A stretch of 64,000 nt of DNA from Streptomyces nitrosporeus (GTDB taxonomy: Bacteria > Actinomycetota > Actinomycetes > Streptomycetales > Streptomycetaceae). This document shows, piece by piece, positions 9,072 to 17,077 of the stretch; the stretch's first letter is position 1, and every line of letters begins with the position of its first letter. The notes below the pieces were generated by a model. It was given only the letters and a program-made list of their open reading frames with translations. It had not been told where the DNA came from and did no database searches. Where the stretch lies: the NCBI RefSeq assembly GCF_008704555.1, contig NZ_CP023702.1:6742001-6806000 (forward strand), in the 5' to 3' direction. Position numbers and translations under genes: made by a program.

Positions 9072-9956
9072 GTGTTGGAAGAGGTCGTAGCGACCCGCTA
9101 TGTCACGCCTCTGCGTGAAGGTGGATCGCTCCCCGGGATCGTCGAGGCCGACGACCTGGGCACGTACGTCATGAAGTTCACCGGAGCGGGGCAGGGGCGC
9201 AAGACCCTGGTCGCGGAGGTCATCTGCGGGGAGCTGGGCAGGAGGCTGGGGCTGCGGATCCCGGAACTGGTGACCATCCAGCTCGACCCGGTGATCGGTC
9301 TCGCCGAGCCGGACCAGGAGGTGCAGGAGCTCCTGAAGGCGAGTGCCGGACTGAACCTCGGGATGGACTACCTGCCCGGCTCGCTCGGTTTCGACCCGCT
9401 CGCCTACGAGGTCGGGCCCGAGGAGGCCGGCCGGATCGTCTGGTTCGACGCGCTGATCAACAACGTCGACCGCTCCTGGCGCAACCCCAACATGCTGGTC
9501 TGGCACGGCGACTGCTGGCTGATCGACCACGGCGCCACCATGATCTGGCACCACAACTGGCCGGGGGCCGAAGCCTCCGCGGCGAAGCCGTACAACGCGT
9601 CCGACCACGTGCTGGCCCCCTTCGGCCCGGACATCGCCGCCGCGGCCGCGGAGCTGGCCCCGCTCGTCACCGAGGAACTGCTCACCGAGGTGGCCGCCGA
9701 GGTGCCGGACGCCTGGCTGGCGGACGAGCCCGGTTTCGGGACGACGGACGAACTGCGCCGCGCCTACGTAGCGCCCCTGCTGTCCCGCGCCGCGGGCATC
9801 CACGAGCGCGTCGTCATGGAGGCGCCGACGAGGACGCGCCCCTCGCAGGCCCCCGGGTGGCTCACCGAGCACCTCGCCCCCTGGCCCCACCCGACGAAGC
9901 AGGACCGCGCCGCGCAGGCGCACACCGGTCCCGCCACAGAGGAGGCCGGCCGATGA
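9072..9956 (+). CDS. HipA-like kinase domain protein
   Basis: 294 aa with the short HipA-like kinase fold. YVMKFTGAG (about residues 33-41) supplies the ATP-lysine. INNVDRSWRNPN (about 130-141) matches the HipA catalytic loop, with Asp and Asn positions conserved, and WLIDHG (about 150-155) takes the place of the metal-binding DxG motif. HipA kinases phosphorylate protein or tRNA-synthetase targets and can cause growth arrest, but these short forms lack the N-terminal HipA domain and their target is not known. The stop overlaps the start of the DUF3037 gene (ATGA), a pairing I recognise as recurrent in actinobacteria. The GTG start has only a weak upstream purine run; GTG or TTG starts a few codons away cannot be excluded. 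Confidence 0.75.
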   Translation: MLEEVVATRYVTPLREGGSLPGIVEADDLGTYVMKFTGAGQGRKTLVAEVICGELGRRLGLRIPELVTIQLDPVIGLAEPDQEVQELLKASAGLNLGMDYLPGSLGFDPLAYEVGPEEAGRIVWFDALINNVDRSWRNPNMLVWHGDCWLIDHGATMIWHHNWPGAEASAAKPYNASDHVLAPFGPDIAAAAAELAPLVTEELLTEVAAEVPDAWLADEPGFGTTDELRRAYVAPLLSRAAGIHERVVMEAPTRTRPSQAPGWLTEHLAPWPHPTKQDRAAQAHTGPATEEAGR

Positions 9957-10336
9957 GCGGACGCGACGTCTTCGAGTACGCGGTGCTGCGTGTGGTGCCC
10001 CGTGTCGAGCGCGGCGAGTGCTTCAACGCCGGAGTCCTCGTCTACTGCCGGGCCAGGTCCTTCGTCGCCGCGCGGACGCACCTCGACGAGCGCAAGCTGC
10101 TGGCGCTCGACCCCGCCGCCGACGTGGTCGGGGTACGGGCGGCCCTCCGCGCGGTCGAGGGGGTCTGCGGCGGGGGCGACGCCGCGGGCCAGGCCGCCGG
10201 TGACGACGCGGGACGGCGGTTCCGCTGGCTGATCGCGCCGCGCTCCACGGTGGTCCAGCCCGGCGCCGTGCACAGCGGTCTCACCGCGGATCCGGAAGCC
10301 GAGATCGGCCGTCTGCTCGACCTCCTGGTGCACTGA
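9953..10336 (+). CDS. DUF3037 protein, partner of HipA-like kinase
   Basis: 127 aa beginning at an ATG that overlaps the stop of the HipA-like gene by four bases, so the two are translationally coupled. The sequence shows the DUF3037 hallmarks: FEYAVLRVVPRVERGECFNAGVLVYC near the N-terminus and a region around FRWLIAPRSTVVQPGAVHSGLT. No enzymatic function is established. The fixed coupling suggests it works with or restrains the kinase, as HipB does for HipA, but it carries no helix-turn-helix I can see, so that is only an analogy. Confidence 0.75.
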   Translation: MSGRDVFEYAVLRVVPRVERGECFNAGVLVYCRARSFVAARTHLDERKLLALDPAADVVGVRAALRAVEGVCGGGDAAGQAAGDDAGRRFRWLIAPRSTVVQPGAVHSGLTADPEAEIGRLLDLLVH

Positions 10337-10343
10337 TCCCCTC

Positions 10344-10381
10344 CGGCGCCGCCCTCCCCGGACCGCGGGACGGCGGCGCCG
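10344..10381. terminator. GC-rich hairpin after the HipA-like operon
   Basis: Perfect 10-bp arms CGGCGCCGCC / GGCGGCGCCG separated by 18 bases, beginning eight bases after the DUF3037 stop. There is no T-tract; it is terminator-like by position. Confidence 0.45.
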
Positions 10382-10461
10382 CGCGGTGTGACATGCGTCC
10401 GTGCCTCCGTGGCCCGTTGACACCGGGTGCCAGGGCTTCTAGCGTCTCGTCTGCTGAAGGT

Positions 10462-10479
10462 ACTAAGCGGTTGCTCAGT
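10462..10479. promoter_or_regulatory. Imperfect palindrome upstream of the SDR operon, TetR-operator-like
   Basis: ACTAAGCGG-TTGCTCAGT is an 18-bp dyad with six of nine base pairs matching. It lies 58 bp upstream of the first SDR start, where an operator would be expected. TetR-family regulators of fatty-acid and related genes in actinobacteria bind similar AAGC..TTGCT dyads; the assignment to any regulator is inference. Confidence 0.4.
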
Positions 10480-10536
10480 TATCGGGAACTTCCTGACGTC
10501 CGCTGAGCCGCGATCCAAGGGCGAGGAGAACCAAGC

Positions 10537-11298
10537 ATGTCCACCACCGAGCAGCGCGTCGCCATCGTGACGGGAGCGGCACGGGGCATCGGCGCCGCCA
10601 CCGCCGTACGTCTGGCGGCCGAGGGCCGTGCCGTCGCCGTACTCGACCTCGACGAGGCGGCGTGCAAGGAGACCGTCGAGAAGATCACCGCCGCCGGGGG
10701 CACCGCCCTCGCCGTCGGCTGCGATGTGTCGGACGGTGCCCAGGTGGAGGCTGCCGTCGCGCGTGTCGCCGCCGAGCTCGGCGCCCCGACGATCCTCGTG
10801 AACAACGCGGGCGTGCTCCGCGACAACCTGCTCTTCAAGATGAGCGAGGACGACTGGGACCTCGTGATGAACGTGCATCTCAAGGGCGCGTTCCTGATGG
10901 CCAAGGCCGTCCAGTCGCACATGGTGGAGGCCAAGTTCGGCCGCATCGTCTCGCTGTCCTCCTCCTCGGCGCTCGGCAACCGCGGCCAGGCGAACTACTC
11001 CGCCGTCAAGGCCGGCCTCCAGGGCTTCACCAAGACGCTGGCCAAGGAGCTCGGCAAGTTCGGCGTCACCGCCAACGCCGTCGCGCCCGGATTCATCGTC
11101 ACCGAGATGACCGCCCAGACGGCGGCCCGGGTCGGCATGGGCTTCGAGGAGTTCCAGGCCGCCGCCGCCACCCAGATCCCGGTGCAGCGGGTGGGCCGTC
11201 CCGAGGACATCGCCAACGCCATCGCCTTCTTCACCGGGGACGACGCGGGCTTCGTCTCGGGCCAGGTCATGTACGTCGCCGGCGGACCGCTCAACTGA
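10537..11298 (+). CDS. fabG: SDR-family 3-oxoacyl-ACP reductase-like (FabG type)
   Basis: 253 aa classical short-chain dehydrogenase. The Rossmann motif TGAARGIG is at residues 12-19, NNAG is present near residue 89, and the catalytic Ser-Tyr-Lys set is in SLSSSSALGN and YSAVKAG. The acidic residue in VLDLDE after beta-2 suggests NAD(H) rather than NADP(H), unusual for housekeeping FabG. A role in acyl or hydroxyacyl redox is likely but the substrate is open. ATG has GAGGAG upstream. The second SDR gene follows after 25 bases with a purine-rich ribosome-binding site, so the two probably form an operon controlled by the palindrome at 10462. Confidence 0.8.
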   Translation: MSTTEQRVAIVTGAARGIGAATAVRLAAEGRAVAVLDLDEAACKETVEKITAAGGTALAVGCDVSDGAQVEAAVARVAAELGAPTILVNNAGVLRDNLLFKMSEDDWDLVMNVHLKGAFLMAKAVQSHMVEAKFGRIVSLSSSSALGNRGQANYSAVKAGLQGFTKTLAKELGKFGVTANAVAPGFIVTEMTAQTAARVGMGFEEFQAAAATQIPVQRVGRPEDIANAIAFFTGDDAGFVSGQVMYVAGGPLN

Positions 11299-11323
11299 CG
11301 ACCCGGGAAGGGCAACGGACATC

Positions 11324-12079
11324 ATGACTGTGCAGGACAGTGGCAAGGTCGCGCTCATCACGGGTGCGAGCCGGGGCATCGGCTACGGGATCGCCGAGGC
11401 GCTCGTCGCCCGGGGCGACCGCGTGGTCATCACGGGCAGGGGCGAGGACGCCCTCAAGGAGGCGGTCGGGAAGCTCGGCTCCGACCGCGCCCTCGGCATC
11501 GCGGGCAAGGCGCACGACACGGGCCACCAGGCGGAGGCCGTCGAGAGGGCCATGGAGGCGTTCGGCCGGGTCGACTTCCTGATCAACAACGCCGGTACGA
11601 ACCCGGTCTTCGGCCCGATGGCCGAACTCGACCTGAACGTCGCGCGCAAGGTCTACGAGACCAACGTGATCTCCGCGCTCGGCTTCGCCCAGCAGACGTG
11701 GAGGGCGTGGCAGAAGGAGAACGGCGGTGCGATCGTCAACATCGCCTCCGTCGCCGGGGTCTCCGCCTCGCCGTTCATCGGCGCGTACGGCATGAGCAAG
11801 GCCGCCATGGTCAACCTGACCCTCCAGCTGGCGCACGAGTTCGCACCCGTCGTACGGGTCAACGCCATCGCCCCGGCCGTGGTGAAGACCCGCTTCGCCG
11901 AGGCGCTGTACGAGGGCCGGGAGGCGGAGGCGGCGGCGGCCTACCCCCTCGCCCGGCTCGGGGTCCCCGAGGACATCGGGGGTGCCGCGGCATTCCTCAC
12001 CTCCGGCCAGTCCGACTGGATCACGGGGCAGACGCTGGTGGTCGACGGCGGTATTTTCCTGAACGCGGGCGTCGCCTGA
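11324..12079 (+). CDS. SDR-family oxidoreductase
   Basis: 251 aa short-chain dehydrogenase: TGASRGIG at about residues 14-21, NNAG near 90, catalytic Ser in NIASVAGVSA and Tyr/Lys in YGMSKAA. The VITGRGE segment after the second beta strand has Arg rather than Asp, consistent with NADP(H) preference, in contrast to its neighbour. It ends with the family's usual TGQTLVVDGG. Substrate unknown. Second gene of a two-SDR operon. Confidence 0.8.
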   Translation: MTVQDSGKVALITGASRGIGYGIAEALVARGDRVVITGRGEDALKEAVGKLGSDRALGIAGKAHDTGHQAEAVERAMEAFGRVDFLINNAGTNPVFGPMAELDLNVARKVYETNVISALGFAQQTWRAWQKENGGAIVNIASVAGVSASPFIGAYGMSKAAMVNLTLQLAHEFAPVVRVNAIAPAVVKTRFAEALYEGREAEAAAAYPLARLGVPEDIGGAAAFLTSGQSDWITGQTLVVDGGIFLNAGVA

Positions 12080-12080
12080 G

Positions 12081-12096
12081 AACGTCCTGGGACGTT
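12081..12096. promoter_or_regulatory. Short palindrome directly after the SDR stop codon
   Basis: AACGTCC-TG-GGACGTT is a perfect 7-bp dyad two bases after the SDR2 stop. It could be half of a terminator or an operator for the downstream lipoprotein gene. Confidence 0.3.
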
Positions 12097-12117
12097 TTGG
12101 CACCGATTGACTCAAGT

Positions 12118-12151
12118 GCCCTGCCAGGCCAGCTGGTTGGCCTGGCAGGGC
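12118..12151. terminator. Strong 14-bp hairpin, terminator or operator
   Basis: Perfect arms GCCCTGCCAGGCCA and TGGCCTGGCAGGGC with a 6-nt loop. There is no T-tract. It lies downstream of the SDR operon but also overlaps a plausible promoter for the next gene (TTGGCC at 12137, 16-bp spacer, TATGGT at 12159), so it may be a terminator, an operator, or both. Confidence 0.5.
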
Positions 12152-12197
12152 GCTGCGGTATGGTCTGCCGACCCATGGCTGATCGAGGAGCGTGCAC

Positions 12198-13775
12198 GTG
12201 TTCTACCGGGCCAGTCTGCAGGCTGCTGCAGCCCTTGCTTCCCTCTCTCTGGTGGCCGGCTGCGGCCTGTTGTCCGACAGCGGTTCGGAGACGAGCCAGC
12301 AGATATCCGTCGGGACGACCAGCTCCCCCTCGACGCTCGATCCGGCAGCGGCCTGGGACGGCTCCTGGGAGCTCATGCGGAACGTGTTCCAGACACTGGT
12401 GAGCTTCCCGACCGGTGCGACGAGCCCCGCGCCCGACGCCGCGGAGTGCGAGTTCACCGACAACACGAGCATGGCCTACCGGTGCGAGCTCCGCGGCGGC
12501 CTCAAGTTCTCCAACGGCGAGAAGCTCGACGCGGAAGCCGTGAAGTACTCCATCGACCGGATCCTCAAGATCAAGGTCAAGGGCGGCCCGGCCGGCATGC
12601 TCGGCTCTCTCGACCGGGTGGAGACCAAGGACGACAACGTCGTCGTCTTCCACCTGAACAAGGCCGACGCCACGTTCCCCTTCATCCTGGCCACCCCCGC
12701 GATGTCACTCGTCGCCCCCGGCGACTACCCGGCCGACAAGATCCGCGACGACGGGAAGGTCACCGGCTCCGGTCCCTACGTCCTGGAGTCGTACGAGGCC
12801 GGGAACAAGGCCGAACTGACGAAGAACCCGGAGTACAAGGGCTTCGCCGACCGCAAGAACGACGCGGTCACCATCCGGTACTTCAAGGACTCCGAGCCCA
12901 TGGTGGAGGCCCTGAAGAACGACGAGATCGACGCCACCTACCGAGGGCTGACCGCCGAGGAGGTCGTCGCCCTCGAGGACAACAAGAAGGACAACAACGG
13001 CCTCCAGGTCGTCGAGACCGTCGGGGCCGACATCCGCTTCCTCGTCTTCCACCCCGACGACCCGGCGGCCGGCAGGCTCCCGGTCCGCAAGGCCGTCGCC
13101 CAGCTGGTGGACCGGGACGCCCTCGTCGCCAAGGTCTACCAGGGCACCGCCGAGCCGCTGTACTCCATGGTCCCCAAGGGCATCGCCGGCCACACCACCA
13201 GCTTCTTCGACACCTTCGGCGACCCGGACGCGGACAAGGCCGCGCGGATCCTCGCCGAGGCGGACATCAGCACCCCGGTCCAGATGACCCTCTGGTACAC
13301 GACCGACCGCTACGGTTCCTCCACCGGGCCGGAGTTCGAGGAGCTGAAGCGCCAGCTGGAGGCGTCCGGGCTCTTCAGGATCAAGCTGAAGAGCGCTCCG
13401 TGGACGGCGTTCCAGGAGGGCTTCACCAAGGGGGAGTACCCGGCCTTCGGGCGCGGCTGGTTCCCGGACTTCCCGGACCCGGACAACTTCATCGCCCCGT
13501 TCGTCGGCCCGGACAGCGTCACCGGTACGCCCTACCTCTCCAAGGAGATCACCGAGGAACTGCTGCCGGCGTCCCGCAAGGTGAGCGACCGCGGAGCCGT
13601 CTCCAAGGAGTTCAAGCGGGCCCAGGAGGTCCTCGTCGAGGACGTACGGCTGCTGCCGCTGTGGCAGGGCAAGCTCTACGTCGCGGCGGGCGAGGACATC
13701 GGCGGCGGGGAGCGCGCGCTCGACCCGCAGACGGTTATGCAGCTGTGGGAGCTCTACCGCAAGCAGAGCTGGTAA
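12198..13775 (+). CDS. ABC-type solute-binding lipoprotein, family 5 (oligopeptide type)
   Basis: 525 aa from GTG 12198, chosen over GTG 12192 because GAGGAG at 12185-12190 is then seven bases away. A short signal peptide ends in the lipobox LVAGC, so the mature protein is lipid-anchored outside the membrane. The body matches SBP_bac_5 (DppA/OppA-like): DPAAAWDGSWELMRNVFQTL near the start, YRCELRGGLKFSNGEKLDAEAVKYSIDRI, later GSGPYVLESYEAGNKAELTKN. Such proteins deliver peptides or nickel to an ABC importer, but no permease or ATPase gene is adjacent, so it is an orphan. Lipid modification would use Lgt and possibly the Lnt encoded in this window. Confidence 0.85.
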   Translation: MFYRASLQAAAALASLSLVAGCGLLSDSGSETSQQISVGTTSSPSTLDPAAAWDGSWELMRNVFQTLVSFPTGATSPAPDAAECEFTDNTSMAYRCELRGGLKFSNGEKLDAEAVKYSIDRILKIKVKGGPAGMLGSLDRVETKDDNVVVFHLNKADATFPFILATPAMSLVAPGDYPADKIRDDGKVTGSGPYVLESYEAGNKAELTKNPEYKGFADRKNDAVTIRYFKDSEPMVEALKNDEIDATYRGLTAEEVVALEDNKKDNNGLQVVETVGADIRFLVFHPDDPAAGRLPVRKAVAQLVDRDALVAKVYQGTAEPLYSMVPKGIAGHTTSFFDTFGDPDADKAARILAEADISTPVQMTLWYTTDRYGSSTGPEFEELKRQLEASGLFRIKLKSAPWTAFQEGFTKGEYPAFGRGWFPDFPDPDNFIAPFVGPDSVTGTPYLSKEITEELLPASRKVSDRGAVSKEFKRAQEVLVEDVRLLPLWQGKLYVAAGEDIGGGERALDPQTVMQLWELYRKQSW

Positions 13776-13827
13776 GAGGGCCGGACGGCTCGGGCGGCGG
13801 CGTTGTCGGTGGCAGCCGGTAGGTTCT

Positions 13828-13850
13828 GTGAGCAAGAACCGATTGCTTAC
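13828..13850. promoter_or_regulatory. Inverted repeat in the ung leader
   Basis: GTGAGCAA and TTGCTTAC face each other across seven bases (one G/T mismatch). It ends immediately before the CGGAGG ribosome-binding site of ung, so a protein bound here would block transcription or translation initiation. Confidence 0.4.
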
Positions 13851-13864
13851 CGGAGGTTGTGGAC

Positions 13865-14548
13865 GTGACCGACACCGACCTGCTGCCCGAGTCCTGGCGC
13901 GGCGTCCTCGGCGAAGAGCTGCAGAAGCCCTACTTCAAGGAGCTCATGGAGTTCGTCGAGGAGGAGCGGGCCAAGGGGCCGGTGTACCCGCCGCGCGACC
14001 AGGTGTTCGCCGCGCTGGAGGCGACCCCCTACGACCAGGTGAAGGTCCTGGTGCTGGGCCAGGACCCGTACCACGGTGAGGGGCAGGGGCACGGGCTCTG
14101 CTTCTCGGTGCGGCCCGGGGTCAGGACGCCTCCCTCGCTGCGCAACATCTACAAGGAGATGAACGACGAGCTCGGCCTGCCGGTCCCGGACAACGGCTAC
14201 CTCATGCCGTGGGCCGAGCAGGGCGTCCTCCTCCTGAACGCGGTGCTGACCGTCCGGGGCGGCGAGGCGAACTCGCACAAGTCCAAGGGCTGGGAGAAGT
14301 TCACGGACGCGGTGATCCGCGCCGTGGCCGACCGGTCCGACCCGGCGGTCTTCGTCCTCTGGGGCAACTACGCGCAGAAGAAGCTCCCCCTGATCGACCA
14401 GGAGCGCCACGCGGTGGTGAAGGGCGCGCACCCCTCGCCGCTGTCCGCGAAGAAGTGGTTCGGCTCCCGCCCCTTCACCCAGATCAACGAGGCGGTCGCC
14501 GCACAGGGGCACGAGGCCATCGACTGGCGGATCCCCGACCTGGGCTGA
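13865..14548 (+). CDS. ung: Uracil-DNA glycosylase
   Basis: 227 aa family-1 uracil-DNA glycosylase, removing uracil from DNA in the first step of base-excision repair. The catalytic water-activating motif GQDPYHGEGQGHGLCFSV is at about residues 59-76, with the Asp in GQDPYH. The uracil-binding Asn lies in LLNAVLTV, and the DNA-intercalating loop GAHPSPLSAKKWFGSRPF is near the C-terminus. Length and motifs are fully typical. Start GTG 13865 is preferred because GGAGG at 13852-13856 is then eight bases away; the in-frame GTG at 13859 would be too close. Preceded by a possible operator dyad. Confidence 0.95.
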   Translation: MTDTDLLPESWRGVLGEELQKPYFKELMEFVEEERAKGPVYPPRDQVFAALEATPYDQVKVLVLGQDPYHGEGQGHGLCFSVRPGVRTPPSLRNIYKEMNDELGLPVPDNGYLMPWAEQGVLLLNAVLTVRGGEANSHKSKGWEKFTDAVIRAVADRSDPAVFVLWGNYAQKKLPLIDQERHAVVKGAHPSPLSAKKWFGSRPFTQINEAVAAQGHEAIDWRIPDLG

Positions 14549-14552
14549 CCGA

Positions 14553-14595
14553 GGCCGCCGCGGGCCGTCCGGCCCGGACGCCCCGCGCGGCGGCC
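14553..14595. terminator. Nested hairpin after ung
   Basis: Outer arms GGCCGCCGCG / CGCGGCGGCC enclose an inner GTCCG..GGAC stem. It starts five bases after the ung stop and is terminator-like without a T-tract. Confidence 0.45.
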
Positions 14596-14817
14596 GCGGC
14601 GCCGCTCCACGCGAAGGAGCCGCCTCGCCGGGAAGGGTCCCCTCGGTCCTGGAAAGGGCCGCCTCACCAGGAGGGGGACGGCGGGGTCTTCCCGGCCCTC
14701 CCGCCGGGAGGGCACGCCGGGCCCCGCGCCTGCGGCACGATCCACCGGACAGGATCTAGCGTCGGACCGACCGGGCCCTCCGGCCCGGGCCGGACCGGCA
14801 TCAGGGAGACCTCTGTC

Positions 14818-15306
14818 GTGGAGCAGTGGGAAGCGTCGAAGGACACCGTCCTGACCAGGATCGGCCAGGCGGTCATGCTGCTCCACGGCGGGGACCGGGA
14901 AGAGGCCCGCAACCGCTTCGGCGCCCTGTGGGCGGAGATCGGCGAGCGGGGCGACGCCCTGCACCGCTGCACCCTCGCGCACTACATGGCCGACACGCAG
15001 GACGATCCGGAGGACGAACTCGCCTGGGACCTCCGGGCACTGGCGGCGGTCCGGGCGGCGGACGGCGTACCGCGGGCCGGGCAGCGGGACATGCCCGCTG
15101 TACGGGCCTTCCTCCCCAGCCTCCACCTCGGCCTCGCGGCGGACTACCTCGCGCTGCGGCGCCTCGACGCGGCCCGGACCCATCTGGACCGGGCCTGGGA
15201 GACGGCGGGGGAGCTCGACGACAGGGACCACCGGTACGGAGCGGGCGTCCGGGCCGCCATCGGGCGCCTGGAGCGGCGGCTGGACGGGCTCGGCGCGGGG
15301 GAGTGA
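14818..15306 (+). CDS. Small TPR-like protein
   Basis: 162 aa, start GTG 14818 with AGGGAG nine bases upstream. The sequence is almost wholly helical with repeated A-x-x-R/L patterns (LLHGGDREEARNRFGALWAE, LGLAADYLALRRLDAARTHL) resembling two or three degenerate tetratricopeptide units. It contains no catalytic motif, signal peptide or membrane segment, so it is probably a cytoplasmic scaffold. I recognise close relatives only as conserved streptomycete hypotheticals. It converges with the DinB-like gene four bases away. Confidence 0.7.
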   Translation: MEQWEASKDTVLTRIGQAVMLLHGGDREEARNRFGALWAEIGERGDALHRCTLAHYMADTQDDPEDELAWDLRALAAVRAADGVPRAGQRDMPAVRAFLPSLHLGLAADYLALRRLDAARTHLDRAWETAGELDDRDHRYGAGVRAAIGRLERRLDGLGAGE

Positions 15307-15310
15307 GGGG

Positions 15311-15823
15311 TCAGACGCCGGTGGCGCCGTCGATCCGTTCCCGTACGAGGTCGGCGTGGCCGTTGTGCCGCGCGTACTCCTCGATCATGTGGGTGTAGAT
15401 CCAGCGCAGGCTGAACGGCTCGCCCCGCCGGCTGAGACCGGCCGACAGGGAGTCCAGCCCGAGACCGGCGACATTCGCCCTGGCCGCCTCGATCTCGGCG
15501 AGCCAGGTGGTGCGGGCCTCCTCCCAGGTGTCCTCCTCCGTCACATGGAACTCCCCGTCCGGGTCCTCGGGGGTGCCGTAGAGGGGCGGGACCTCCTCAC
15601 CCGCCGGCACCTCGCGGAACCGGCCCCGCTCGTTCTCGGCGAGGTGCCGTACGAGACCGAGCAGGGTGAACTCGGACGGGGGCACCGACGCCTGCCGGAG
15701 CTGTTCGTCGCTGAGCCCCGCGCACTTCGCGGCCAGCGTCGCGCGGTGGTAGTCCGGCCGGCCCTCCAGCATCTCCCGTTCGGCGGCGTCCAGGGCGGGT
15801 GAGGTCCGTTCGTCTGTCGTCAT
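15311..15823 (-). CDS. DinB-superfamily protein (DUF664)
   Basis: 170 aa four-helix-bundle protein of the DinB/DUF664 type. It shows the family pattern DYHRATLAAKCAGLSDEQLRQASVPPS, then TLLGLVRHLAENERGRFREV with the first metal His, and the C-terminal SLRWIYTHMIEEYARHNGHADLVRERIDG with two further His residues. Members are metal-dependent; some use mycothiol or bacillithiol as cofactor (transferases, isomerases), while the substrate here is unknown. ATG 15823 is chosen; another ATG three codons upstream (15832) is possible. Confidence 0.8.
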   Translation of the reverse strand: MTTDERTSPALDAAEREMLEGRPDYHRATLAAKCAGLSDEQLRQASVPPSEFTLLGLVRHLAENERGRFREVPAGEEVPPLYGTPEDPDGEFHVTEEDTWEEARTTWLAEIEAARANVAGLGLDSLSAGLSRRGEPFSLRWIYTHMIEEYARHNGHADLVRERIDGATGV

Positions 15824-16015
15824 ACCGCCCATCGTCGCCCGGTACGCCGGACGGTTCAGCCGAATTGTTCACCGGGCCGCCATGCGGGGCCCGACGCGGC
15901 TCGTGGGCTCCCGGCCGTGCTCCTGCGCGGCGCACGTATGCTGCCGGGACCAAGGACGGGCAGATACCGCGGCGATGGGACGGACCGGCCGCGGCGAGGT
16001 GACAGGGAGACGTTC

Positions 16016-16921
16016 GTGAAGGTCGGCTGCATCGGGCTCGGCGACATCGCACGCAAGGCGTACCTGCCGGTACTGACGGCGCTGCCGGGCGTCGAACTGC
16101 ATCTGCAGACCCGTACCCCGGCCACCCTGTCGGCCGTCGCCGACGCCCACCGCATCCCCGCCGCGCAGCGCCACACGGACCTGGACTCGCTGCTCGCGGC
16201 CGGTCCGGACGCGGTCTTCGTCCACGCCCCGACCTCGGCGCACCCGGAGATCGCGGGGCGCCTCCTCGACGCCGGGGTCCCCACCTACGTCGACAAGCCG
16301 CTCGCCTACGAACTCGCGGAATCGGAACGGCTGGTGGCCCTCGCCCAGGAGCGCGGCACCGCGCTCGCCGTCGGCTTCAACCGGCGGCTCGCCCCGGCGT
16401 ACGCCCAGTGCGCCGGACGGCCGCGCGATCTGATCCTCATGCAGAAGAACCGCGTCGGGCTGCCCGAGGACCCGCGGACCATGGTCCTGGACGATTTCAT
16501 CCATGTCGTCGACACCCTGCGCTTCCTCGCACCCGGCCCGGTGACGGACACCGCCGTCAGGGCGCGGATCACCGACGGCCTGATGCACCACGTGGTGCTC
16601 CAGCTGTCCGGTGACGGCTTCACCGCCATCGGGACCATGAACCGGCGGAGCGGCTCGGCGGAGGAGATCCTCGAGGTCTCCGGCCAGGACACCAAGCGGC
16701 AGGTGCTCAACCTCTCGGACGTCGTCGACCACGAGGGCCCGACCACCGTGCGGCGGCGCGGCGACTGGGTGCCGGTCGCACGGCAGCGCGGTATCGAACA
16801 GTGCGTGCTCCGCTTCCTGGAGGCGGTACGGGCGGGCGAGGCCCTCGACGCCCAGGACGCGCTGGAGACCCACCGGTTGTGCGAGCGGGTGCTCCAGGAA
16901 GCACGGGAACAGGCTTCCTGA
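16016..16921 (+). CDS. Gfo/Idh/MocA-family oxidoreductase
   Basis: 301 aa. The Rossmann motif GCIGLGDIARKAYLP is at the N-terminus (residues 4-18), followed by the second half of the nucleotide-binding domain and the signature EKP-type segment YVDKPLAYELAESERL with its conserved Lys near residue 93. The C-terminal beta-sheet domain includes DDFIHVVDTLRFLAPG, containing the usual active-site Asp/His. The family reduces or oxidises sugars and other polyols with NAD(P). The substrate is not identifiable and no sugar-transport genes adjoin. GTG 16016 has AGGGAGA seven bases upstream. Confidence 0.85.
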   Translation: MKVGCIGLGDIARKAYLPVLTALPGVELHLQTRTPATLSAVADAHRIPAAQRHTDLDSLLAAGPDAVFVHAPTSAHPEIAGRLLDAGVPTYVDKPLAYELAESERLVALAQERGTALAVGFNRRLAPAYAQCAGRPRDLILMQKNRVGLPEDPRTMVLDDFIHVVDTLRFLAPGPVTDTAVRARITDGLMHHVVLQLSGDGFTAIGTMNRRSGSAEEILEVSGQDTKRQVLNLSDVVDHEGPTTVRRRGDWVPVARQRGIEQCVLRFLEAVRAGEALDAQDALETHRLCERVLQEAREQAS

Positions 16922-16997
16922 CCCGGGTCCGCTTTCCGGTACGGGAGGCGGTGCCCGGGAGCCGGCGGGCACCGCCGCCCGATGCGTGATCGTGATC

Positions 16998-17068
16998 CAC
17001 GGGTGTACAACCCCGTGCGGAATCCGGCTGTCTGAAAGTCGCCGGACGGTGAGCGTCCGGCGGCTTTC
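16998..17068. promoter_or_regulatory. Two tandem hairpins in the leader of the secreted-protein gene
   Basis: First stem CACGGG / CCCGTG (16998-17003 with 17012-17017, 8-nt loop). Second stem pairs 17034-17048 with 17054-17068, 15 bp with one G-U, loop GTGAG. The second ends nine bases before the ATG at 17078. It may be a terminator of the upstream oxidoreductase gene or a translational or attenuator structure for the downstream gene. Confidence 0.5.
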
Positions 17069-17077
17069 GGCACGGAG

